Shown here one piece after another: positions 15,199 through 22,356 of a stretch of 24,955 bases of DNA. The stretch covers positions 1-24,955 of the IMG/VR virus record IMGVR_UViG_3300008963_000030. One strand, given 5' to 3'. Within the stretch, counting starts at the first letter, position 1. Each line of letters starts with the position of its first letter. The translations under genes and the position numbers were made by a program. Under the pieces are notes generated by a model. It searched no databases, had not been told where the DNA came from, and saw only the letters and a list, made by a program, of their open reading frames with translations. Origin of the DNA: a virus.

Positions 15199-18100
15199 GT
15201 TTTGTAGTTGACGCAGTAAAAAGCGTAGGAAAAGCAATAGGCAATGTAGTAAGTGGTGTTGTCAAAGCAGTAACTTCTGTTGTAAAAGCAGTGGTTGACA
15301 TCGCAGCCAGTGTGGTTAACTTTATTGCGCAGCCCTTTATGGGCATGTTTGGTGGTAGTGCAGACATACCAAGCGCAGAGCAAGAAGCACAGCGTCAACA
15401 GGGCGTTTTGGTGCAGCGTGAAGGCTCAACTTCACGTGTGCCTGTGGTGTATGGTTATAGAAAGCTAGCAGGCACAGTTACATTTGCAGAAACAGGCTCA
15501 AACAACAACAAATACCTCTACGTTGCTTATGTGTTTTCTGAAGGCGTGGTTGAAGGTCTAAGAGAAGTGTTCATAGACGATTGGCAACTGCCAGTTGAAC
15601 TCACAGCTGATTTAAACGCAGGCAGAACTGTTGCAGTAAACACAGACAGATACAAGGACAGAGTGCTGTTGGAGTGGTATCCTGGCAGCTATTTCAAAAG
15701 ACCACAAGACTCACCAGTTGGCGCAAGTGTTGCAAGGGGGATATTTCAAGATGCACCCAGCTTCACTGAAAACATGGTCTACAACGGTCTTGCTGTGCTG
15801 TTTGCACGCTATGAGTGGAAGCAGATTGAAACTCAGGAAGACGCTGACAACAATCCATTCTCTGGTAATATACCACAGGTGCAGGTAGGGCTGTTGGGCA
15901 AGAAAGTGGCCAGTCTACTGATTGACGCAGAACAGTATCAGTATGAACAAGCAGGGGAACGCTATTCCACAAACCCAGCTGAGTGCCTACTAGACTATCT
16001 TCGTAATCCGCGCTATGGCAAAGGGCTGCTAAACAGAGATTTTGACTGGGACAGCTGGAAACGCTCCGCTCGCAAGTGCAACCAAACTGTGACCTACTTG
16101 GATTCACGCAGTGACATCACAGGTCCAATACTGACCTGTAACGCAGTGGTTGACACTGGCCAGACTCTCATGAACAACACCAAAAACTTCCTGCAGAACT
16201 TCAGAGCCTACATGCCTTATGTGCAGGGCAAATACAAGCTTCGTATAGAAGACGCTGGCAACCTCTATGACATTACCAGTGGTGTTGCTACCATAGCAGC
16301 TACATTTACACCTGACAACATAGTTGGCAGTGTGAGTTACACAGGCATTGAACGTTCAAACAAATACAACTCAGTTGCTGTTAACTATGTTGATCCTGAT
16401 CAGAAGTTCTCAGTGCAACAGGTTATATTTCCAGAAACAGAACAAGCTCGTCAGGTGTTCATTGACAGAGACGGCGGCAGAGTAAATCGTCAGGAAGCGA
16501 CTTTTTCAAATATCACCAACTTTGCTATAGCCAAAGACATGGCAAGGCTGTTGTTCAACAAGAGTCGCAGGCAGGAAACTGCCAGTCTCACTGTGACCAG
16601 TCAGGCACTTGAACTAGAACCAGGTGACAGCATAAGAATACAGTCAAACATCTTGAACTTTGGTGATGATCCTTGGCGTATAATCAGCTTTAAAGTGAAT
16701 GACAACATGACAGTTCAATTAAGCTGTGTGCGCAATCCTGATGACATCTATCCCTATGTGCGTGCTGGCGAAGAGGATTTTGTGCTACCAACCTATGTGC
16801 CCAAAGGCAGCACGATATATTTTCCCAGCAGCAGAAATAGACCAGCACTGGGCCTAGTGCCGCCCACACAGGCAGTTTATCCTGAAGACTTTGCAGCATC
16901 GCCTGTGAATCCAGGGCCAACCAATCCCAACGCGCCAGGAGGCGGCGGGCCAGGAGGCGGTGCTCCGCCATCTCAAGAAGGCGCAGGGCCTGTTGTTCCA
17001 CCTGAAGAAGATCAACCACCCGTGCCTACACCAACTCCAGTGCCACCTGACAACACGCCAGCAGAGCCACCACCACCGCCACCTGCATTTAGAGCAAGGT
17101 TGGAGTTTGTGCGCACTGAACTAGTTCAGGTTACTGAAACTACCTACAACTACACCGTGGTGTTTCGCCAGCCTGAAGATGGCCTCTATGAAAGAAGCAC
17201 GTTTTGGTGGAGATACAACCAGTATACGCCTTACACTGAGATAAGATTGGACACACTGCCAGGCGCAGGCAGAACACTGTCAGTAAATGTTGGTGTGTTG
17301 CCGCTAGGCCAATATGAATTTGTAACCAGAAGCTATGCCACAGATGGCAGAGCCAGCATCTTGATCAATGAAGGTCAATTCCAAAGCAGAGAAAGCCTAA
17401 CAGACAGTGGCCAATTTGTGGGAGGCGGTGGCGCAAGCAAGCGTCAGGTCTCAAAAGGCTGGCAGATTCCTCAGGCACCTCAGGATATTCAGCCGCACTA
17501 TGATGATGATATTGACCTTTTTAGAATATCACCAGTGCTTGATCAGGGCGAACCTCTTGATCCTAGAAAGATGACAGTGAGTATTGCGCAGATTGATCAG
17601 TTCATAGGGGACAAACGTGTGAATGGCAATATCATAGGTGCACGTGTGTATTACAAAAACCGCCTAAGCGAATACTATCAAGTGGAAGACGTTGACTTTC
17701 CCCAGGACTATTCAATTGGCCAAACAGTTACAAAACAGCTGGAAGGGTCATTTGGTGCAAGACAGTTTCCACAACAGGTGCAGGGCTCAAACACACAAGG
17801 GTTCCAAGCAAGCACCTATGATTTTGTTGTAAGACTGCGCTATCGTGATGGTGTAACAGCAGAAAGACAGCTGGTTTTTTCAACTCTTGTGGAAGGTCAG
17901 TTTGGTGTGTTGGAGTTTACACGTGAGTTTCAAGACCAAACACGTGAAATACCACAGTCGTTTGATCTCAAAACCACAGACGACGATCCAAACAAGGGCT
18001 ACAACTCCAGTTTGGAAATAGTGCCTAACTTTCAGCGCATTGATGCTGACTATACAGAGAACAAGCTGCTGTTTTCGTTTACACCGCCAAGTGGCGAAGA

Positions 18101-19322
18101 AAGCATTCTGTTTGCGGGCTACAAAATACGCTACAGAGAAATCCAGCCAGGTGCTGCACCGCCTTTTCAGGAAAAAATCGTAGGGCCAGGTGTTACTAGG
18201 GGCAATCTCATACAGTATACCATTCAGGACAACACGTTTAGGCTGAATACTGCTTATGAATTTGTAATAACAGCACAGGCACTTCAAAATGGCGAAAGAG
18301 TAGACTGTGTTGAGAGTCGCTTTGCCAAGCGTGTGATAATACCATTCAACTTCTATCTTGATGAACTGCAGCTGTTTAATTTTGAAACTGTGGAAACTGA
18401 AATTGCACTGAGACAGCTGAAAAGAACCTTCCCAAGCACAGACAGCATAAACGTGGTTGGTTGGGACAAGATTCAGAACACTCAGAGATCCAGTCAAGCA
18501 CGTGCAGGATATGCGTTCAAGGGTCAACAGGCTGAGAGAATCTACTATCTTAACACTTTCTTTAGGCTGCAGTTTGAACATCCCACAGCTGACACACTGG
18601 TTGTTTATAGAAGACAGTTTGACAGTTCTGCAACCAGTGGTATAAACAAAAAAACCGTGACTGGCTTTGGCAAATACTACAAGGTTGGTGTTTGGGACAG
18701 AGTGGAAATACCACTCAGTGACCTTACAGCAGAGGATGGCGTTTACACTGTGCATCTAAGACTGGCTGTTAATCAAAACGCCAGCACAGAAAGCTATTTT
18801 AATTGGCAGTATGAGACCAACAGTCTAAATACAAACCTAGTGGAATTTCTCTATGGAGACCAAGGCGCATTCCCAGACAGTTCACGTGACTACGCACTGC
18901 AAGGCATCTATCCATACAGAGGCGATCTCAATCCAAGAGACTCTGACAGAGAACGCACGCAGTTTTACTGTGTGGTAAGCACAAACGGAGTTGAGCAAGA
19001 CAAAGGTGTGCTGCTTACTGACTTCTATACCTATTGGCAAGGCAGAGAATACAGAAGAGTAGTTGATGGCTTTGGTGTTGGCAACGTGGAACGCAATCTT
19101 GTGGTTGAAAAAAGCCAATTCAACAGTATAGAATCAGGATATGGCAGGCAGCTTCAAGAAGCAATTGACCTTGGTATGGGCAAGAACGATCTTACAAAAT
19201 TCAACATAGGCGGAAGATTCCGCAGTGTGGTGCCCAAGCTGGGGTGGAGTGGATACAGTTATTCACTTGCGCCATTTGAAAAATTCCTACAGCCACCTGA
19301 AACTGGAGAGGACATCTACTAA
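15195..19322 (+). CDS. Central tail tip/host specificity protein (J-like)
   Basis: This is a 1375-aa protein. Residues 1-50 are a Val/Ala/Lys amphipathic region (VVSGVVKAVTSVVKAVVDIA) common in tip proteins. Next is the J-type core: QREGSTSRVPVVYGYRKLAG, NPAECLLDYLRNPRYGKGL and YTGIERSNKYNSVAVNYVDP. ALELEPGDSIRI and WRIISFKVNDNMTVQLSC complete the hub/tail-tip pattern. A Pro/Gly-rich linker follows (about residues 569-632, with runs of P and G). Then come fibronectin-like and beta-sandwich domains to the end. The core closes the tube and the C-terminal part probably binds the receptor. The start has AAGGATAACACATG. It overlaps the GNAT gene (ATGA) and the next gene (TAATG). Confidence 0.9.
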   Translation: MSFVVDAVKSVGKAIGNVVSGVVKAVTSVVKAVVDIAASVVNFIAQPFMGMFGGSADIPSAEQEAQRQQGVLVQREGSTSRVPVVYGYRKLAGTVTFAETGSNNNKYLYVAYVFSEGVVEGLREVFIDDWQLPVELTADLNAGRTVAVNTDRYKDRVLLEWYPGSYFKRPQDSPVGASVARGIFQDAPSFTENMVYNGLAVLFARYEWKQIETQEDADNNPFSGNIPQVQVGLLGKKVASLLIDAEQYQYEQAGERYSTNPAECLLDYLRNPRYGKGLLNRDFDWDSWKRSARKCNQTVTYLDSRSDITGPILTCNAVVDTGQTLMNNTKNFLQNFRAYMPYVQGKYKLRIEDAGNLYDITSGVATIAATFTPDNIVGSVSYTGIERSNKYNSVAVNYVDPDQKFSVQQVIFPETEQARQVFIDRDGGRVNRQEATFSNITNFAIAKDMARLLFNKSRRQETASLTVTSQALELEPGDSIRIQSNILNFGDDPWRIISFKVNDNMTVQLSCVRNPDDIYPYVRAGEEDFVLPTYVPKGSTIYFPSSRNRPALGLVPPTQAVYPEDFAASPVNPGPTNPNAPGGGGPGGGAPPSQEGAGPVVPPEEDQPPVPTPTPVPPDNTPAEPPPPPPAFRARLEFVRTELVQVTETTYNYTVVFRQPEDGLYERSTFWWRYNQYTPYTEIRLDTLPGAGRTLSVNVGVLPLGQYEFVTRSYATDGRASILINEGQFQSRESLTDSGQFVGGGGASKRQVSKGWQIPQAPQDIQPHYDDDIDLFRISPVLDQGEPLDPRKMTVSIAQIDQFIGDKRVNGNIIGARVYYKNRLSEYYQVEDVDFPQDYSIGQTVTKQLEGSFGARQFPQQVQGSNTQGFQASTYDFVVRLRYRDGVTAERQLVFSTLVEGQFGVLEFTREFQDQTREIPQSFDLKTTDDDPNKGYNSSLEIVPNFQRIDADYTENKLLFSFTPPSGEESILFAGYKIRYREIQPGAAPPFQEKIVGPGVTRGNLIQYTIQDNTFRLNTAYEFVITAQALQNGERVDCVESRFAKRVIIPFNFYLDELQLFNFETVETEIALRQLKRTFPSTDSINVVGWDKIQNTQRSSQARAGYAFKGQQAERIYYLNTFFRLQFEHPTADTLVVYRRQFDSSATSGINKKTVTGFGKYYKVGVWDRVEIPLSDLTAEDGVYTVHLRLAVNQNASTESYFNWQYETNSLNTNLVEFLYGDQGAFPDSSRDYALQGIYPYRGDLNPRDSDRERTQFYCVVSTNGVEQDKGVLLTDFYTYWQGREYRRVVDGFGVGNVERNLVVEKSQFNSIESGYGRQLQEAIDLGMGKNDLTKFNIGGRFRSVVPKLGWSGYSYSLAPFEKFLQPPETGEDIY

Positions 19323-20095
19323 TGGCTATACAGCAAGCTGCAGGCACACTTCACTCACAGTTTGGCATTGTGCCAATCACGGGTTTTCACGTTTTTGAAG
19401 TGCTTGACGTTGACCAAGTAACAGGCAGTTTACAGGCAGAAGACACTACTACTTGGGCTGAACTTGGCAGCACAACGTGGGGTAATCTTGTGCAGTTTTC
19501 CCAAAGCACAATTGAAATACGCACAGAAATTTCAGATTTTGATCTTGGTGAACCTGTTGATTTTACGCTTGATATTCAAGCAGAAACACAGGGCACAATC
19601 AGTTACTATGTGTATACCAGCAGCACAGGTGAATTTCAGGGTGAAGAACTGGAAACTCTTGTTGAGGAAGGCGACAGCATCAACAGCTTTAGGGGCCAGT
19701 TTGTGAAAATTCAAGCACGCTCTAGCAGCAGAAAAATATCAGACATCACAGTCACAGTAAACACTGAACCATTCACTCAGAGGCTGCTGGCAGTTGACAC
19801 CAGCCAGCTGCCAGGCACCAGCCAAGCAAGAACTCTTGAACTTGCAACGCCTGTAAGTGGTGTGGTTGAAATCACAATAGATCCACTGCCAGCACCCACT
19901 TACATACAGGATCTATATGTTACCAATCAGAAAACTTCAACGGTGCTTGTGCCTGTGGTGCTTTCCAAAACACAAACGCCACAGTTTCAGCTTGTGGGCT
20001 TGGACAATGTGCCAAGAGACGGAGTGGTGGATATAACAGTTGTAGGCATGCCACAGATGACTATGACAGATGGCAACCTAGTATCAAACAGATAG
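19322..20095 (+). CDS. Tail tip-associated beta-rich protein
   Basis: This 257-aa protein is coupled to the tip gene by TAATG. It contains TTTWAELGSTTWGNLVQFSQ, a region with repeated acidic beta strands, then SFRGQFVKIQARSSSRKISD and VTVNTEPFTQRLLAVDTSQL. It has no membrane segment or catalytic motif. Proteins of this type follow J-like genes in environmental phages and are predicted tail or fibre components. The Trp-rich TTWAELGSTTWGN part resembles segments where these proteins describe a sampled surface-binding beta sandwich, but the specific role is unknown. Confidence 0.6.
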   Translation: MAIQQAAGTLHSQFGIVPITGFHVFEVLDVDQVTGSLQAEDTTTWAELGSTTWGNLVQFSQSTIEIRTEISDFDLGEPVDFTLDIQAETQGTISYYVYTSSTGEFQGEELETLVEEGDSINSFRGQFVKIQARSSSRKISDITVTVNTEPFTQRLLAVDTSQLPGTSQARTLELATPVSGVVEITIDPLPAPTYIQDLYVTNQKTSTVLVPVVLSKTQTPQFQLVGLDNVPRDGVVDITVVGMPQMTMTDGNLVSNR

Positions 20096-20110
20096 GAGAT
20101 AACACATGGC
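20095..20110 (+). promoter_or_regulatory. Duplicated translation-start element
   Basis: GGAGATAACACATGGC here is identical base for base to 24861-24876; a shorter form (AGGATAACACATG) precedes the tip gene at 15185-15197. It includes the Shine-Dalgarno sequence, spacer, start codon and first base pair of codon 2. Confidence 0.7.
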
Positions 20111-20588
20111 ATTCCCAACAGGAACCCAAATTGAAACAGAAAACCTAAATTCAGCACAGAGCAATCCCAGTCTTGCAAGAGAAGATCTTCTCTTGCTGGC
20201 ACAGACTGTTAATCAGTTGATTGCAAGTGAAAACGCCAACAGCGGTGTTGCTGTTCTCAACTCAAGCGGCAAATTCAATCAGAATCAAGTGCCCAGCACG
20301 CTAGCACCTCAAGGTGACATCACACTAGCACCATCAGGTGGTGCAGTTACCATACAATCAGTGCTTAGACTCACGCAGGTGCTTACACAGGAATTGGGCA
20401 CGCTGGCAGGAACAGAAACTCCAAGCCAAGGTGACCTTGTGTATCTTGTAGACGGTGATGCAGGCAACCCCTGCCTTGCTGTGTATACAGGCACAGACTA
20501 TAGAATCGTAAGATTTGGCACTTCAGTAGGCGCAGTAAGCGCTGCACTTGAGTTTTCCAGCCAAATTACCACCACGGTAGACCCCTAG
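20106..20588 (+). CDS. Tail fibre-type protein
   Basis: This 160-aa protein is preceded by GGAG at 20095 with a good spacer. The N-terminal half is helical (SLAREDLLLLAQTVNQLIAS). Then comes a beta/turn-rich region (GDITLAPSGGAVTIQSVLRL), and an end with GDLVYLVDGDAGN and AVYTGTDYRIVRFG. The latter pattern (short text-like G-D-L-x-Y ... Y-x-G-T-x-[WY]) is typical of phage tail fibre subunits and small virion decoration proteins. No lectin or enzyme motif is visible. The TAG stop is preceded by CCC, and a strong hairpin begins ten bases after the stop, which makes readthrough or -1 frameshifting into the next small frame possible. Confidence 0.65.
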   Translation: MAFPTGTQIETENLNSAQSNPSLAREDLLLLAQTVNQLIASENANSGVAVLNSSGKFNQNQVPSTLAPQGDITLAPSGGAVTIQSVLRLTQVLTQELGTLAGTETPSQGDLVYLVDGDAGNPCLAVYTGTDYRIVRFGTSVGAVSAALEFSSQITTTVDP

Positions 20589-20589
20589 A

Positions 20590-20731
20590 ATGCCATTTAG
20601 GTTTTTTACCCCCAAAAAACCTAGCTGTAACAGTGGTTTACAAGGGGGTAAAAACCGTTTTTTCTCAAACACCCCCTGGGCAGTATGTGACTACAGACCC
20701 AGGTGTGTTAACCAACTCTAAAAGGCTCTAA
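20590..20731 (+). CDS. Small gene with frame change (about 46 aa)
   Basis: The ATG at 20590 lies one base after the upstream TAG. The first codons read MPFRFFTPK. If the frame moves +1 (or one base is dropped) in the C5A6 tract 20609-20619, reading continues NLAVTVVYKGVKTVFSQTPP then GQYVTTDPGVLTNSKRL to TAA 20729-20731. That stop lies one base before the next ATG. Unshifted, the frame ends at 20721 with a less protein-like Cys/Arg/Asn-rich sequence. The exact fit between both neighbours argues that the shifted product is real. Alternatives are a -1 slip of the upstream gene at CCC TAG (20583-20588) into the same frame, or a homopolymer sequencing error. The family is not recognised. Confidence 0.55.
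20598..20656 (+). promoter_or_regulatory. Hairpin with competing long-range pairing
   Basis: TAGGTTTTTT (20598-20607) pairs with AAAAAACCTA (20614-20623) around an ACCCCC loop. The same 5' arm plus loop, GGTTTTTTACCCCC (20600-20613), is also complementary to GGGGGTAAAAACC (20644-20656) with one bulged T, so the two structures exclude each other. No T-tract follows the first hairpin, so it is not a plain terminator. A weak GGTTT/AAACC stem with GTTTTTTCT lies at 20635-20665. Confidence 0.5.
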
Positions 20732-20732
20732 A

Positions 20733-21056
20733 ATGGATAATCTTCTGTTTCTTGAAAAACTTTCTCAGGTATGTGAATGGGAATGGCGTTCCTATGAAAA
20801 TCACAAAAAAACCCACTGTGATACAAATGCCTATCCTGCTGTTGTTGACTATCCCAAGCAGCAGTGTGAAGGAGAACACAGCCGCTGTATATTCCACATA
20901 CGGCCCAAAGAAGTAGATGAACAGCGTTTTTGGATGACCAAGTGCTGGACCTGTAAACTTGCACGCACTCAGAGTGGTGAATGGCTTGAGCCACCCTCAA
21001 GAAACTTTGTGCAGATGACAAGATTTCTCAGAGATCATATCAAACCAGCTAAATAA
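20733..21056 (+). CDS. Orphan Cys-rich protein
   Basis: This 107-aa protein has AAAGG eight bases before its ATG and follows the preceding frame by one base. It reads FLEKLSQVCEWEWRSYENHK, with further cysteines in HCDTNAYPAVVDYPKQQCEG, HSRC and a C-x-x-C in MTKCWTCKLARTQSGEWLEP. Six cysteines plus histidines could bind zinc, though spacing does not match a named finger. The C-x-W-x-W-x2-Y element is shared with the 6622 gene. Its last codons include GCTAAATAA, a copy of the promoter-like motif. Function unknown; it opens a block of orphan genes within the tail-fibre region. Confidence 0.65.
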   Translation: MDNLLFLEKLSQVCEWEWRSYENHKKTHCDTNAYPAVVDYPKQQCEGEHSRCIFHIRPKEVDEQRFWMTKCWTCKLARTQSGEWLEPPSRNFVQMTRFLRDHIKPAK

Positions 21057-21113
21057 CTCTGCATTGGGAATAAACCGTTAAATATTGCCATTTTTAATCT
21101 CTGGTTCCTGTGC

Positions 21114-21137
21114 AGCCCTCGTTCTGAGGGCTTTTTT
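21114..21137 (+). terminator. Intrinsic terminator
   Basis: AGCCCTC (21114-21120) and GAGGGCT (21126-21132) form a perfect 7-bp stem with loop GTTCT, followed by six T residues. It ends the transcript of the J-to-20733 genes and lies 33 bases before the TATAAATA promoter-like element. Confidence 0.9.
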
Positions 21138-21169
21138 ATGGTTGTTTTTTGCAATTTAGTGTGTTATTG

Positions 21170-21177
21170 TATAAATA
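21170..21177 (+). promoter_or_regulatory. T4-type late promoter-like TATAAATA
   Basis: This is a perfect match to the T4 late promoter consensus TATAAATA, within a 145-base gap, just after a terminator and 25 bases before ATG 21202. A TTGCAA (21149-21154) at 15-base spacing from TATAAA also allows a weak sigma-70 reading, so host polymerase alone could use it. Nearby related forms are GCTAAATA (21048-21055) and TTAAATA (21078-21084). Confidence 0.55.
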
Positions 21178-21201
21178 CTGTTTATAAAAGAGGCAAGGGT
21201 T

Positions 21202-21627
21202 ATGAATACAAGACTGATAAGAGCAATTGACACATTCTGTTCTCTAGCTGAAACTCTAAATCAAGAAATTCTTTCTCACGGAGAGATTCAGAAAAACAAC
21301 TCTCAGATCTGGAAGCAGTTTCTGCACAGATTCACAAATAGAGATTGGGAAAATCTCGCAGCTGTGGTTGCTGCACTTAGTGAAACTGAATATGTCACAG
21401 CAGATCATATCTCACACTTTGATGAAGTGCTTACTGTGATTGACAAGCACGGTGATTACTATGAAAGAGTAATGGATATGAGAAAGCATCACATAAACCA
21501 CAAACCGCTTGCTTGGAAGGCCATGATGATTGTGCGCGAAATATACTGTGACATACAGGGCGTGTGGCTTCCCAACTCAGACTCAAGCAAGCTCACGCAC
21601 AGTGAAACACTGTTTGAAATTACGTAA
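21202..21627 (+). CDS. Orphan helical protein
   Basis: This 141-aa protein has AGAGG eight bases upstream and is the first gene after the TATAAATA element. It is mostly alpha-helical: RLIRAIDTFCSLAETLNQEI, QIWKQFLHRFTNRDWENLAA, TADHISHFDEVLTVIDKHGD, MRKHHINHKPLAWKAMMIVR. It has no signal peptide, membrane helix or recognised catalytic motif. The HH..NHK histidines are notable but not a known site. I do not recognise the family. As the promoter-proximal gene of the orphan block it is the one most directly controlled by this promoter-like site. Confidence 0.65.
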   Translation: MNTRLIRAIDTFCSLAETLNQEILSHGEIQKNNSQIWKQFLHRFTNRDWENLAAVVAALSETEYVTADHISHFDEVLTVIDKHGDYYERVMDMRKHHINHKPLAWKAMMIVREIYCDIQGVWLPNSDSSKLTHSETLFEIT

Positions 21628-21645
21628 AAACCAAGGAGATTGAAA

Positions 21646-22356
21646 ATGGCACACAGGCGCGAAAATAATATTAAGACACTAGACACTATAGACACTATGA
21701 ACATTACTGACACTACTGACACTAGACATAAAGGACACAAGTATAGTTTTTGCTCCCATGAGGAGAGCACAAAACTACGCGTAGCTACGCCACTTGCCTC
21801 TGGCCTCGCTGCGCTCTCTGCTTCGCAGTCCACTCTGAGAGAGAACTTTAGTTCTCAAGTAAACCCTGCCAAGCTGGAAATCACCTACCTCAGCGCCAAT
21901 CTCAAACAGCCAACCTCAGGTAGACGTCAGCTGAATGTGGACTTTAGAACCACAACAACACCTAGTGGTCAGTTCAACAAGATTGTGTTTAACCTAACAG
22001 ACAGGATGCGTGAATTCACAGCCAACCTACCCCAAGAATGGCGTGACCTAGACTGCTATACTGCTGCGCAGGAACTGTTTGTGATGAGCGACAGTGCTAG
22101 GGAAGAAAAATGGATTGGCAAGGGAAGGAAAAGAAACAAATGGCAGAAAGGCAAAACACCCACAAAAAAGATCAAAAAGAATCTTGTGTGTGTTCTTGAA
22201 CAGCACAAACAGTGTTACACAGCGTTTCTCTGGATTGAGCAGTGCTTTCTAGAACTTCAGCTTGTGCCTGTAGACAACAAGCTGTATCCTTTCAGAGCAG
22301 ATTACAAAAACGACCCCACACCCATCCACTATGAAGAAGAAGGAGGGTGGTTGTGA
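21646..22356 (+). CDS. Orphan protein with repeat/GC-rich insert at N-terminus
   Basis: This 236-aa protein has ATG 21646, seven bases after AAGGAG. Codons from 21675 to about 21730 are made of GACACTA repeats and encode a Thr/Asp-rich stretch (LDTIDTMNITDTTDTRH). They are followed by a GC-rich segment with palindromes (21764-21856) encoding VATPLASGLAALSASQSTL. The remainder looks like normal phage coding sequence: LEITYLSANLKQPTSGRRQL, IVFNLTDRMREFTANLPQEW, a Lys-rich stretch (KGRKRNKWQKGKTPTKKIKK) and a beta-rich end. The first 70 residues may be an insertion kept in frame. Family unknown; the basic stretch suggests nucleic-acid binding. It overlaps the next gene by GTGA. Confidence 0.65.
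   Translation: MAHRRENNIKTLDTIDTMNITDTTDTRHKGHKYSFCSHEESTKLRVATPLASGLAALSASQSTLRENFSSQVNPAKLEITYLSANLKQPTSGRRQLNVDFRTTTTPSGQFNKIVFNLTDRMREFTANLPQEWRDLDCYTAAQELFVMSDSAREEKWIGKGRKRNKWQKGKTPTKKIKKNLVCVLEQHKQCYTAFLWIEQCFLELQLVPVDNKLYPFRADYKNDPTPIHYEEEGGWL
21675..21724 (+). repeat. GACACTA short repeats
   Basis: Five exact GACACTA copies lie at 21675, 21682, 21691, 21709 and 21718, with spacings of 7, 9, 18 and 9. Degenerate GACATA and GACAC copies continue to about 21740. They lie inside the coding sequence. Confidence 0.85.
21764..21856 (+). repeat. GC-rich palindromic segment
   Basis: The segment contains CTACGCGTAG (21775-21784, perfect palindrome) followed by a second CTACGC, and a CTGCG/CGCAG stem within the stretch around 21808-21827. 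CTCTCT/AGAGAG arms follow, then GAGAAC-TTTA-GTTCTC (21841-21856). It is clearly richer in GC and in CG dinucleotides than the flanking sequence. It resembles a small palindromic (REP-like or MITE-like) insertion, but no target duplication is recognised. Confidence 0.55.

Noticed and set aside
17880-18755. 291-codon minus-strand frame opposite the tail tip gene
   Set aside because: It lies wholly within the J-like gene, is Cys/Phe/Leu-rich as expected from reversed codons, and shows no promoter, ribosome binding site or family motif.
21057-21201. tRNA-like folding in the gap before 21202
   Set aside because: A GGTTC-like string is present but no acceptor, anticodon or D arms can be drawn; the hairpin is a terminator.
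21675-21740. CRISPR-like array from the GACACTA copies
   Set aside because: The unit is 7 bases with no spacers of constant length and no palindromic 25-40 base repeat; it is a coding short repeat.
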